Shown in pieces: positions 11,638 to 22,459 of a stretch of 64,000 nt of DNA; within the stretch, counting starts at the first letter, position 1, and each line of letters begins with the position of its first letter. The stretch lies in assembly GCA_900491605.1 (NCBI GenBank), contig UESW01004374.1, positions 622,825-686,824 of the forward strand, given 5' to 3'. The DNA comes from Calamus simplicifolius. Taxonomy: Eukaryota > Streptophyta > Magnoliopsida > Arecales > Arecaceae. The notes under the pieces were generated by a model that worked only from the letters and a program-made list of their open reading frames with translations, was not told the DNA's origin and searched no databases. The position numbers and the translations under genes were made by a program.

Positions 11638-12457
11638 TGTTGAGAATTGTATCCTAAAGCTAATCATTTGATGATTATGCTGATGTAAATAGCATATAAA
11701 TTGATATATTAATAAAAGTTATTTCGCAGTTTATTCATTACAAGAACATCTTCTTAAACTCCTAATAGTAATGAAGCCCTTAGAATCTTCTTTTACAATA
11801 AAGAAGGATTTATCTTTGAAGGTCCTCAAAAGTGTTCACGACCAAATGATATACTATAACAGGGCTATAGTACTATCAATTATAGGACATTGTATATCAT
11901 ATTTGTTAGTTGTCCTCTTAACCAAGGAGTGTAGAGACACTGGTATGACATACAGATAAAAGTATAGGAGTACATTTCACCGAACGTGACTCATTTTTGG
12001 ACACTCTGCTGTCAAGAGTTAATCCGAGAAGATATGGGTATAAGTATCCTTAAGACCTATAGATCACAACCGATGACTTGCAAGCAACTAATTGTACTTA
12101 GGTGCTGGACCACCTTGATTTTAATCCAGCTACGAAAGGTTACTGAGTGCACTCAAGTACTTATGGTAGTCAGTTATGGATCAAGATGAAATTTGACCTA
12201 TCCTATTGAAAGAAGAAATGCTTGTGTTTCAACTTAGCAAGACCTTGGCCAAGGCACTTCATGTGAAGGTCACATGATCACTAAAGTTGAAATGACTTAT
12301 GGATTTGCTGTTTAGAGTTGACAGGCTCTTAAGCCATCCTTAGCATTTATGATCAAAAGGATAAATTATATGGTAACTATTTCTTAGGGTTCTTGGAGTT
12401 TGCTTGGCAACTCTTCGACCTATCCGGACGTTGGGTTTCATTACTAGATGGGCACAT

Positions 12458-13937
12458 TGTTGGCCCAGATGGCAACCCAAGAGGGGGGGTGAATTGGGTT
12501 CTTAAAAATTTAAGACTTTTTGAAAAAACAGATTTGCTTAAGATGTGCAAGTGAGTGAAATTAAATAAGAAGCAATGCACAAGCAAATAAGAGAGATAGA
12601 GAGAGAGAAATATAGCACGACAAACACAAAATTTTATAGTGGTTCGGTGCAACCAACACCTACGTCCACTCCCAAGATTCACTTGGGTCCACACTATAAT
12701 CTCCTCAGATTACAGTCGAGTTGTTTTCCAAGCTCACAACTCAAACTTGTTATTTTTCCGGGATCACAACGAACCCAGCTGGTTTTACTCGGGCTTACCA
12801 GCACAAAACCCTACACGTTATTTTTCACGGGCTCACAACTAACCCAAGCTTAAACAAGCTTAACCCGAGGTAGAACTACCTCCTCTAGTTCAATCCCCCA
12901 GATTGAACTAGGCAAAAATAAGATAAGTATTGTGTGTGATTACAAAGCTCCTCAATGAGCAAATAAACAAATTAAGAATAACAAGGTTTAGAAAAGCCTG
13001 ATTTGAAAATAGGTTGGCTTTGATCTTTTCTTCTTTTCTTCTTTTCTTCTTCTCCTTGCTGGATTGAATCAAGCCTCAGCTCCGATTCTTCGTGGTTGAA
13101 GCAGTTGAGAAGGGTTGAAAAGCAAGAAATGAATCTCCTTTCTCCAAGTTGGGAAATCCTCCAAGACTTTGATTTGAACGCTTTGGATTCCTCTTGAGCT
13201 TTTTGGAGTGGAGTGGATTTGAGCTAGAAGGTTTTCCTCTCAAGATTCAAGCTCACGGATTTTGAAATGGGATTTGTCTATCTCAGATTTTCTCTTTGTT
13301 TTTTAGATTTTCGTTCTTTTCCTCTCTATTTTTTTTTTGAACAATAGACTTCCCTTTTTATAGATTTCTTTTACACCATTTTTAGAAGAAAACTATCCGT
13401 TGGAGTGTACCTTGTATCAAATATATCCGTTAGAAATGAGTAAAAATAGAAATATTACCGTTAGAGCTGATCTGGCAACTTTATTTTTCGTTCCAGGTGG
13501 GTTGGAGTCGACTCTAACTTTTCTGGAGTCGGCTCTAGCTCGAGGCGTTTTAAAATGATATTTCGGAGTCGTCTCTGGCTTTTCTGGGGTCGACAAGAAT
13601 CTTTTCCGGAGTCGACTCTAACTTACCCAGAGTCGACTCTAGGTTGGAGCCAGAAAAATCAACTTTCTGCTTCGTCTGTGAGAGTCGACTCTAACAGTCT
13701 CGGAGTCGACTCTAATGATCGTGCCAGTTCCGAAGTCGGCTCTGTGATTCTCGGAGTCGACTCTAATGTCTGCAATTCTTACCTAGACATTAGATTCGAT
13801 CCAGAACACATTGTAACTCCTGATTTTGATCTTTCAATAGTCTTATAGGCTGAAACACTAAATCAAAATCATCAGAGCCTTCAAAAATTATACTCAAATG
13901 GTTTTGTTAATCATCAAAATCATCAATTGGGTCAACA
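12458..13937 (-). mobile_element. Solo LTR (G1), SIRE-like Copia
   Basis: A single 1480-base LTR with no internal region. On the minus strand it starts TGTTGACCCAATTGATG and ends GGGTTGCCATCTGGGCCAACA-like (TG...CA). It is flanked by the duplication CACAT (12453-12457 and 13938-13942). The uninterrupted site in Copia B reads GGGCACATCGATTAG, confirming insertion here. A minus-strand TATA box (CTATAAAAAG) lies at 13354-13363. The C-rich end (ATTCACCCCCCCTCTTGGG on the minus strand) is typical of SIRE/Maximus-like LTRs, from memory. Unequal recombination between two LTRs is the usual origin. Confidence 0.85.
13500..13770 (-). repeat. Cluster of GAGTCGACTC palindromes in solo LTR U3
   Basis: Six exact copies of the perfect palindrome GAGTCGACTC, and near variants (GAGTCGGCTC, GAGTCGTCTC), lie within 270 bases, 140-420 bases upstream of the minus-strand TATA box. 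The partial copy at 3780-4050 has the same arrangement with five exact copies. Confidence 0.8.
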
Positions 13938-15178
13938 CACATCGATTAGTATAGAAAGTTGTTTCTATGCAACCGGCTTAGGTTTGAACCTAGAGGGTCA
14001 CATGCATTGAAGTTTTCCAAGATGATCTATTTGCTAATCAACGATTGAGAATCGTATATGATTTAATTAATCAATTTGATTGATTGAATTATCTCAATTG
14101 AGTTAAGTACAAGTGAATAAAATTTAATTAGGTTTAAGTCTATTAGAAGGACTAATCAATTTCAATATTGATTCAAAATTAGTCTTGATTTAGATTTAAA
14201 TAGATTCAGGACTAGCCAAATTTGATTTGGGCTAGAACCATGATCTATGTAGGTTTAATCCAATAAATTCAAATTAGCTTAAACAAAAACCCAAACTCAA
14301 ACCCCATGTGTGAAAAGATTTTTCTCGCATGATGAACTAAATTCTTATCTCATGAGAAATTAAATTCTCATGCAAAATTTAATGTATAACCTTTAATCTT
14401 CTCCAAACAGTTTCCGTTGGAATTCTAAGTGTTGAATTCATGTGAAATTGATGTGCCTCTTTGGTTTCCAACAAACGTTAGAATTTTAAGTGTTAGAATT
14501 CATGTCTCTTTGGTTTCTATTGAACATCGAAGTTTTAAGTATTAGAATTCACTTCTTTTTGGTTTTCACCAAACGTCGGAATTCTAAGTGTTAGAATTTA
14601 ATGGACTAAAGGTTGAATTGAGCCTATAAATAGAAGACATTCTCTACCAGATAAAAAGATGGATTGAAATTCTAAAGATTCAGAACAAAATGATATAGTT
14701 CTAAGAGTTAGAATAGAAAATTCTAGTGTGATTCTAGTATTAGCAAAAGTTTGGTAGATATTGGAGGAAGATTCAAGTGGGAGGATTCAATATCAGCAAA
14801 GTTATTTTTTCGCGATCTAGCACTACCAGGAATCCGATCATTCCGGGACTTTGCATGGATGATTCTAGAGGTTGAACGATTGAACGGCTGTAGAGCATAA
14901 CGAATTTACCTATTGTTCTTAAGGTAAGTGATATGATCCCTAGATCTTAAGGCACGCTTCAAGACAAGTAGTACGACTTCTTATCTTGAAGATCAAGATA
15001 TGATCTTTGGTGATTTTATTTATATACATAATTTAGATCAAACGATCCTGTAGTATAAAGAAAAGATATGATCTTGATGCATGTTGGATAGATTAATATT
15101 TAATCTTTAAGCTTTCACATTGGTAGTTGTTATCAAAATTTTAAAATATGCATGTCTTGGAGGTTATTTCTCCCTTCA

Positions 15179-15774
15179 AAATGGTATCAGAGTATGGTTT
15201 AGTCTTGATCTAATTTATTACATGTAAATTAGTGTTCTTACTAATTTTATAATCATAGTTAAATTGGATCACCAAGCCATCCGATCATAGATGGATTAAA
15301 AATCCTTATTACCCAATCAACAAGGTATTCTATGACGTATTGTGGTGCCGCTATGGTTCATTCATCTTTGATGATTAGTCAAAAGATAATTTATATTGAT
15401 CTTTAGCAATAAACACAAAACACACACTCTCAAGAGAAGTTTTACATTTGATACATATTGATGTTATATAAGATATATAAGCATGATAATTGCATGTTTA
15501 GAATAAAAACATAGATATAAGAGTTTGTTGTCTATGTTATGAAACATACAAATATTTATGAGAATCTTATTTGAATGTCAAATATATATTCATAATCATT
15601 TTAGAAATGATCTAAATAAAGGAATTATGAATAGTTATATAATTCATGTGATGCATGATTCAAATATATGATATGAAAGTTATGGAAACATGAAATATAC
15701 TTAGTCTTTTGGGTTAGCTAAATCAGGTCCATAAAGGGTTAGACCCTAAGGTTTAAATCAAATGGACTATAAGA
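15179..15774 (+). mobile_element. Primer site and leader of a second Copia A-family copy
   Basis: Directly after the LTR, TGGTATCAGAG (15182-15192) matches the plant initiator-tRNA-Met primer site except its last base. The following 580 bases match the Copia B leader (34524-35050) and stop at GACTATAAGA (15774), where element H sequence begins. Gag is not reached. Confidence 0.75.
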
Positions 15775-16014
15775 TCGTTCGGTGAAATATGCTCCTTGCT
15801 TAGGTCAGGAGTCTGGTATTTGTGCTTCGCTTTTATCGGAGCTCGGAGTATCGCGAGTATAAAAGCTCGGAGTATCGTGAGTCGGCTTGGCCGAAGTTCG
15901 GGGAGTCCGCACCTTCCCTTATTATGACTCGGGAACTTGTCGCCCGAGTTAGCCAAACTTCGAAGGTGTTCGCCCTGGCCTTGCCGAAGTCTGGAGATTC
16001 ACGACTCGGCCATG

Positions 16015-16490
16015 TCGAGGCTCGGGGATTGATAGCTCGACCCTGCCGAGGTTCGGAGAACACTTTACTTGGCCCTGCCAAGGTTCGGAGAATTGGTAGC
16101 TCGGCCCTGCCGAGGTTCGGAGAACTGGTAGCTCGGCCCTGCCGAAGTTCGGAGAATTGGTGGCTCGGCCATGCCGAGGTTCGGAGAATTGGTGGCTCGG
16201 CCCTGCGAGGTTCGGAGAACACTTTACTTAGCCCTGCCAAGGTTCGGAGAATTGGTAGCTCGGCCCTGCCGAGGTTCGGAGAACTGGTAGCTCGGCCCTA
16301 CCGAGGTTCGGAGAATTGGTTGCTCGGCCCTGCCGAGGTTCGGAGAACACTTACTTGGCCCTGCCAAGGTCGGAGAATTGGTAGCTCGGCCCTGCCGAGG
16401 TTTGGAGAACTGGTAGCTCGGCCCTGCCAAGGCTCGGAGAATTGGTGACTCGGCCCTGTCGAGGTTCGGAGAATTGGTGGCTCGGGGGGA
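16015..16490 (+). repeat. ~32-bp tandem array 1 of Gypsy H
   Basis: About 15 units of TTCGGAGAATTGGTAGCTCG followed by GCCCTGCCGAGG. Each unit has the inverted pair CTCGGC...GCCGAG around a CCCT-like centre. Long open frames across it are a by-product of the repeat length. It lies upstream of the plus-strand gene at 16945. Confidence 0.85.
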
Positions 16491-16888
16491 GCGAATCAGC
16501 CGCCATTGCGGGCTACGGCGTTAGGTCCTCGTGGCGTTTAATACAGGGGGCACTCGAGCGGAACGGGCGACATGTTGTTACGCCTTTTCTGGCGGTGCTG
16601 CTCTTTCTGAGGGGGTAATTTATCGCCCGAGCGACGGACTTCCACGTTTTCCGAGGAAGAGGGGCGTATTAAGCAGCCTGGGGAAGCGCCAAATGCATTT
16701 AATGCAGGGGGCGACAGATCGAAAAGTGTTCGCCTGGGGAACCTCTGAACAATCTGTTCGCACTTATCGATCTTACTCGAGGATTAGGGCGCGACTCTTT
16801 GGATTCCTCACATTAGAATGTCGACACGTGGCAAACTCACGCGGGTCGGTGCTCGCGGCGCGGCCGATCGAGATACCTGCCTGGCGGG

Positions 16889-16897
16889 TATAAATAT
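16889..16897 (+). promoter_or_regulatory. TATA box of the antisense gene in Gypsy H
   Basis: TATAAATAT lies 48 bases before the ATG at 16945 in otherwise GC-rich DNA. The spacing fits a plant core promoter with a short 5' UTR. It is oriented opposite to the H polyprotein. Confidence 0.55.
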
Positions 16898-16944
16898 GAC
16901 CGAGGGGGATTGGATTCTGGCATCCCTCGGCTTGATCTCCAAAA

Positions 16945-17238
16945 ATGGACTCTCCAGCGCGATCGTCAAGTGACTTGCGTTCCTTGGTCAGCGGCCCGCC
17001 GTACTCGGAGGGGAGGAGTACCTCCGTTACCGTTGATGGGCTGACCCTCGCTTCGGGCCTTGCAATCAATGAGCGGCTTGCGAGGACCGCCGAAGAACTC
17101 TTGGACGTCTCGGTCAGGGAGGCGGAAACCTTACGCCGGATAATGGACCGGCAAGAGGAGGAGATTGTGTCTCTCCGTCGGCAGGTGGCTGACCTGGCAG
17201 CACGCCTGGAGGAGCTGCTGGCTTCTGGGGGCAACTGA
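16945..17238 (+). CDS. Antisense ORF of Gypsy H, 97-residue coiled-coil-like protein
   Basis: An uninterrupted 97-codon frame on the strand opposite to gag-pol, between integrase and the missing 3' LTR. The first half is Ser/Gly-rich. Residues 48-94 are a charged heptad-like helix (AEELLDVSVREAETLRRIMD, then EEEIVSLRRQ and LAARLEELL). It has its own TATA box and lies between two tandem arrays. Extra antisense ORFs at this place are known in Tat/Retand-type elements; their role is unknown. I do not recognise a domain. The intact frame in an element whose gag-pol is broken is notable, but at 97 codons in GC-rich DNA chance cannot be excluded. 17239-17704 has no recognised feature. Confidence 0.5.
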   Translation: MDSPARSSSDLRSLVSGPPYSEGRSTSVTVDGLTLASGLAINERLARTAEELLDVSVREAETLRRIMDRQEEEIVSLRRQVADLAARLEELLASGGN

Positions 17239-17704
17239 CTTCAGGGCCCCTGCCTGCTCCCATTTTTGCTTTTGTTTTTCTGTGTCTTGTGCCTCGCAGT
17301 AGCTCCTTCTTACTTAAATGGAAAATAGACTCGTTTTTAAGAATTTCTTTCTTCTTTGAGAATGATTATCTTGATACGCTCGACGGACTTGGGTGTCGGT
17401 CTAGTCCCATCGCTCTGCGTATTAATCGTAGATATTTTGAATGACGAGTTACAGGGGGGTCGCCCAAAGGTTGTCTACTGCTAAGGAGGACTTTCCGGCT
17501 CAGCCTGGGCCCTTGGCCGGTTACGTGAGGCTTTATAGCCTCTTAGGGGAATTTCTGCCGATGGTGACATTTTATCGCATGCCGATAGTTTTCGTTAAGC
17601 GCCGTTCTCAGACCGGACGAAGTCCTTCGGGGACTATTTGAGGGCCGTTCGGCTTTGGTCGAGGCTTGTAAGTTTAGACCTTTCGCTGGGGTCTTAGCCC
17701 GAAG

Positions 17705-18330
17705 GGTTTTTACCTAGCCTTGTCATGGCTCGGGGAAACATTTTACTTGGCCCCGCCAAGGTTCAGAGACTTTGTTTTACTTGGCCCTGCCAAGGTTCGG
17801 AGATTTGTGGCTTGGCCCTGCCGAGGTTCGGAGACTTTGTTTTACTTGGCCCTGCCAAGGTTCGGAGATTTGTTGCTCGGCCCTGCCGAGGTTCGGAGAT
17901 TTGTTTTACTTGGCCCTGCCAAGGTTCGGAGATTTGTTGCTCGGCCCTGCCGAGGTTCGGAGATTTTGTTTTACTTGGCCCTGCCAAGGTTCGGAGATTT
18001 GTTGCTCGGCCCTGCCGAGGTTCGGAGATTTGTTTTACTTGGCCCTGCCAAGGTTCGGAGATTTGTTGCTCGGCCCTGCCGAGGTTCGGAGATTTTGTTT
18101 TACTTGGCCCTGCCAAGGTTCGGAGATTTGTTGCTCGGCCCTGCCGAGGTTCGGAGATTTTGTTTTACTTGGCCCTGCCAAGGTTCGGAGATTTGTTGCT
18201 CGGCCCTGCCGAGGTTCGGAGACTGTTTTACTTGGCCCTGCCAAGGTTCGGAGATTTGTTGCTCGGCCCTGCCAAGGTTCGGAGACTTGTTTTACTTGGC
18301 CCTGCCAAGGTTCGGAGATTTCCTGTCCAG
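17705..18330 (+). repeat. ~32-bp tandem array 2 of Gypsy H
   Basis: About 19 units related to array 1 (AAGGTTCGGAGATTTGTT...). Two unit types alternate, ending GCTCGGCCCTGCCG or TTACTTGGCCCTGCC, giving a ~65-base higher-order period. It separates the antisense gene from the integrase C-terminus. Confidence 0.85.
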
Positions 18331-18451
18331 ACAGAACTCGGTTGTACCGAGGATTGGTAAGCAGCATCTATTTCCTTTTATGATTTATGGCAATATGGTG
18401 CATAATCGATTCACACAGCAAAATAGATAACGGCGAAATAAAGGACATACC

Positions 18452-21400
18452 CTATTGATAGTATTTGCGGAGGTTGTCCGAGTTCCACGTTCGGGGGACG
18501 GATTTCCCATCGAGATCCTGCAGCTTGTAGGTTCCTGGCCCAATGATCTCCGTGATTTGGTACGGGCCTTCCCAGTTCGGCGCCAGCTTTCCTTGCTCCA
18601 GCGGTTTGGATACAGAAGCTTTCCGGAGGACGAGGTCGCCGGGTAGGAAGGTTTTCCCCTTGACCTTGGAGGCATGGTACCGAGCCACCCTCTGTTGATA
18701 GGCGGCCGTCCTGATTCGGGCTTTTCTCTGACTTCCTCTACCAAGTCGAGGTTGGTGCGGAGTTGCTCGTTGCTGGCTTCCTCCGAATAACTCTCCACCC
18801 GCAAAGATGGGAGGCCTATTTCCACAGGGATGACGGCCTCCGTACCAAAAGCCATTCGGAATGGAGTCTCGCCCGTCGGGATTCTCGGGTGGTGCGATAG
18901 GCCCATAAGACATGGTGCAGCTCATCCGCCCACCTGCCTTGGGCTCTAGAGAGGCGAGCTTTGATTCCTTGGAGGAGAGTCCTGTTGGTCACTTCGGCCG
19001 CTCCGTTGGCTTGTGGGTGCCCGACCGAAGTAAGGTGGTGACGGATTCCGTGTTCCTCGCAGAATTGGCGGAACTTGGAATTGTCGAACTGCTTGCCGTT
19101 ATCGGTGATTATGGTGTGGGGGAGGCCGAACCGGCAGACGATGGACCTCCATACAAAGTCTCTGGCCCGTGCTTCGGTGATTTGGCAACTGCTTCCGCTT
19201 CAACCCACTTGGTGAAGTAGTCGATGGCGACAAATAAGAATTTCGCTGTCCCGTCGCCAGCGGGAATGGGCCGAGGATGTCCATCCCCCACTTGGCAAAG
19301 GGCCAGGCGGAGGATATGGAAACTAGCTCGGCGGAAGGGAGCCTCTGGATGCTTGAATGTCTCTGGCAGGCGTCACAGGCTCGGACTAGATCGTCCGCAT
19401 CTTTCTGCATGGTCGGCCAGTAATAGCCTTGCCGTAGCACCTTGTGGCATAGGGACCGGCCTCCCAGATGGTTGCCGCAAATCCCTTCATGTACCTCTCG
19501 TAGAGCATAGTTCGCCTCGGATGGGCGGAGGCATCTGAGCAGCGGCATAGAAAAAGACCGCTTGTAAAGCTGGCTGTCAATCAATACATAGTGGGTCGCC
19601 TGCAGCTTCAATTTCCTGGCCTCTCTTCGGTCGGATGGGAGCGACCCTTCTTTGAGATAGTTGAGGATAGGGTCGAACCAGGATGGTTCGGCTCGATTTG
19701 CATCACCCGGTCGGCTTCCATGATACTCGGCTTCTCCAGAGTCTCCAGATGGAATTTTTGTTCAGCATCCATCGTCTCCGTGGTTGCCAATCGGGAGAGT
19801 AGGTCGGCACGGGCGTTTTCCGATCTAGGAATTTGAATAATTTCAAACTCGAAAAGTGGGGAAGTAGGCCGCGCACCTCTTGGAGATATCGGATCATGTT
19901 GGGTTCTCGGGCTTCAAACTCTCCCCGCACATGGCCGGCCACCAGCTGAGAGTCGGTGAAGGCGCTAAGCTTTTCCACCTTCAGGTTGCGGGCGATCCGG
20001 AGACCAGCTAACAGGGCCTCGTACTCGGCTTCGTTGTTGGAAGCCGGGAAGGAGAATCGGACGCCATATTCGAAGATCATCCCCTCTGGGCTGGTGAGAA
20101 CTAGACCCGCACCGGAGTGATGGGCGTTGGACGACCCATCGACGTGAAGGAGCCACCGAGCTTCAGGCTTTGGTCCTTCGGGATTTTTTGGGGTAGAGCC
20201 GTCTTCTGGGATGGTACACTCGAGGAGGAAATCGGCCAGCACTTGGGCTTTGATGGCCGGGCGAGGTTGAAAATGTATGTCATGCTCGCTTAGTTCGACG
20301 GCCCATTTGGTCATCCTCCCCGATGTTTCTGGACGGTGGACCACCGCCTTGATGGGTTGATCGGTGAGGACCGTCACTGAATGTGCTTGAAAATAAGGCC
20401 GTAGCTTCCGGACCGAGGTGATCAAAGCCAGCACTATTTTCTCGATCCTGGTGTACCTCGTCTCCGCATCGCGGAGCAGCCTACTCACATAGTAGATCGG
20501 CCTTGGATTTTGCTTTCTTCTTTTGACTAGCACCGAGCAAACTGCGCCCTCGAAACGGCCAGGTACAGAAATAGAGTCTCTCCCGGGACGGACTACTGAG
20601 AAGTGGAGGCGAGCCGAGGTACTTCTTGAGATCTTGAAATGATTTCTGGCACTCAGGAGTCCATTGGAAATTTTTGGCCGATCGGAGAGTTTTGAAGAAG
20701 GGGAGGCATCTCTCGGCTGACCGAGCCACGAAGCGGTTAAGGGCCGCTATCCTCCCGGTTAGGCGCTGGACCTCTTTAATAGACGCTGGGGGCGCCATTT
20801 GTTGGAGAGCTTGAATCTTCTGAGGGTTAGCCTCGATACCCGCTGGGAGACCATGAAGCCGAGGAACTTCCCGGAATTGACGCCGAAGGCGCACTTGGTT
20901 GGGTTGAGCTTCATTCCATATTTGCGCAGCGTGGCAAAGCTCTCCGCGAGGTCCTCAACATGCCGCAGCGCTTCCTTGCTTTGACCAGCATATCATCCAC
21001 GTACACCTCCATGTTCCGGCCGATTTGCTCCTTGAACACCTTGTTGACCAGCCGCTGGTAGGTCGCTCCTGCATTTTTAAGACCGAAAGGCATAACTCGG
21101 TAACAGTAGGTACCTCGGTCGGTTATGAAGGCGGTCTTTTCTTCATCTTCGGGGGCCATCCGGATCTGATTGTAGCCCGAATAGGCATCCATGAATGACA
21201 GCATTTGGTGGCCCGAGGTGGCGTCCACAGCTGGTCGATCCGAGGGAGGGGGAAGCTGTCCTTCGGGCATGCCTTGTTGAGGTCGGTGAAGTCGATGCAG
21301 ATCCTCCATTTGCCATTCGACTTCTTCACCATGACGACATTTGACAACCAACTGGGTAATTTACCTCTCGGACAAAATTGGCTTTGATGAGTTTGTCGAC

Positions 21401-22437
21401 CTCCTCTTCAATGGCTTTTTGCCGCTCTGGGGCGAAGCTTCTCTTCTTCTGCTTAACGGCCTGTGCATCTCGTCCACATTGAGGCGATGGACGAGGACTC
21501 GGGGCTAATCCCTGGCATGTCGGAGGCGGTCCAGGCGAAGATGTCCGCATTGCTTTGGAGGAATCTGATCAGCTCGCGACGAGGCTCTCCTTCGAGTAGC
21601 GACCCGATCCTTATGGTTCGGTCGGGCCGAGCTTCGTCCAGCGGTACTTCTTCCAGTTCTTCCGCCGGTTCTCCCCGTTGTTCGGCGAAATCCTCACGAG
21701 CGTCTAGCCCGTCAACCTCGGGAATTCTGGACTGAAGGCTCGTGACGAAACATTGCCGAGCCATGGCTTGACTTCCCCGAACCACTCCAACTCCTTGCTC
21801 GGTGGGGAACTTCATGACAGATGCGGGATAGAGACAACCGCCTTAAGGGACATCAAGCCGGGCCTGCCGAATATGGCGTTGTATGGGGACCTGAGGTCGG
21901 TCACTAGAAGTCGGTCTGTACAACGGTTACAAGGGGCCAGGTTCCTGCGCGGACCGTCAGGGTGACGATTCCTTCTGGGATGATGACGTCGCCGGTGAAT
22001 CCCATCAGGGTGGAATCCACGGCTCGAAGGTTTTCCATGAGCAATTTCATCCTGGCAAACACACCGAGGTACAAAACGTTTACCGAGCTTCCACTATCGA
22101 CCAGGATTCGGCTTACATCATAATTGTTCAAGTTAAGGGATACAACAAGTGCGTCATCATGGGGAAGCTGTATCCCAAGAAGATCATCATCAGAAAAGGA
22201 AAGCTCGCCCGTGCGCGCCTTCTTTGGCACCGGTGCATCACCGTTGCCCCTGGAGCTCGATCCGCCGGCCTCTTCAATCATGTTGATACGGCCAACCACG
22301 GGCGGATTTGGTGGAGGAGGGAGTTGTGGGAGCTCGGGCTGGCGATCACCTCCTTGTGGCGGCTCGGTGCTCTTCTGAACTGGTCCAACCGTCCCCGCCG
22401 AATCAGTCTCTCGATCTCGTTCTTCAGCTGCCAGCAT
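18452..22437 (-). pseudogene. Gypsy H pol: protease, RT, RNase H, second RNase H, integrase
   Basis: Reverse transcription and integration polyprotein, read right to left with several frameshifts. Protease shows ILVDSGSSVNVLY (about 22110-22070). RT shows WRICIDFTDLNKACPKDSF, DAYSGYNQIRM, MPFGLKNAGATYQ and the catalytic YVDD (about 21005). RNase H follows with RPIYYVSRLL and VLTDQP. A second RNase H has LHVDGSSN, NNEAEYEALLAGL and FTDSQL (about 20155-19880), the extra domain of Tat elements. Integrase has the zinc-binding block (HLGG...CDACQ, about 19500-19380), the first Asp in WGMDILGPFP, and a C-terminal part with LPGDLVLRK, ending KYYQ and a stop at 18452. Catalytic residues survive but frames do not. 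Confidence 0.85.
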
Positions 22438-22459
22438 TCTTCAGTGTCATGACCATGCT

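Larger units (their letters stand above)
11638..15178 (+). repeat. Copia A LTR, interrupted by a solo LTR
   Basis: It starts TGTTGAGAATTG and ends TCTCCCTTCA. Without the 1480-base insertion and one copy of its duplicated target it is about 2056 bases, matching both LTRs of Copia B (2029 and 2038). A TATA box (CTATAAATAG) lies at about 14634-14643, just after three degenerate tandem units around GTTAGAATTC and CTTTGGTTT (14400-14600). A Copia body lies on its left and a primer site on its right, so it ends one copy and begins another. Confidence 0.85.

Noticed and set aside
16531..16893. 120-codon plus-strand frame before the H antisense gene
   Set aside because: GC-rich, no domain, ends at the TATA box, and the composition is that of the surrounding repeat-derived DNA.
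15822..18430. Long overlapping open frames on both strands over the H arrays
   Set aside because: They follow the GC-rich ~32-bp repeat, which lacks stops in several frames; the products are simple repeats.
15775..18450. 3' LTR of Gypsy H
   Set aside because: I looked for the 23898-25128 sequence (TGTTGCCGCCGGG start, CCCCAACA end) left of integrase and did not find it.
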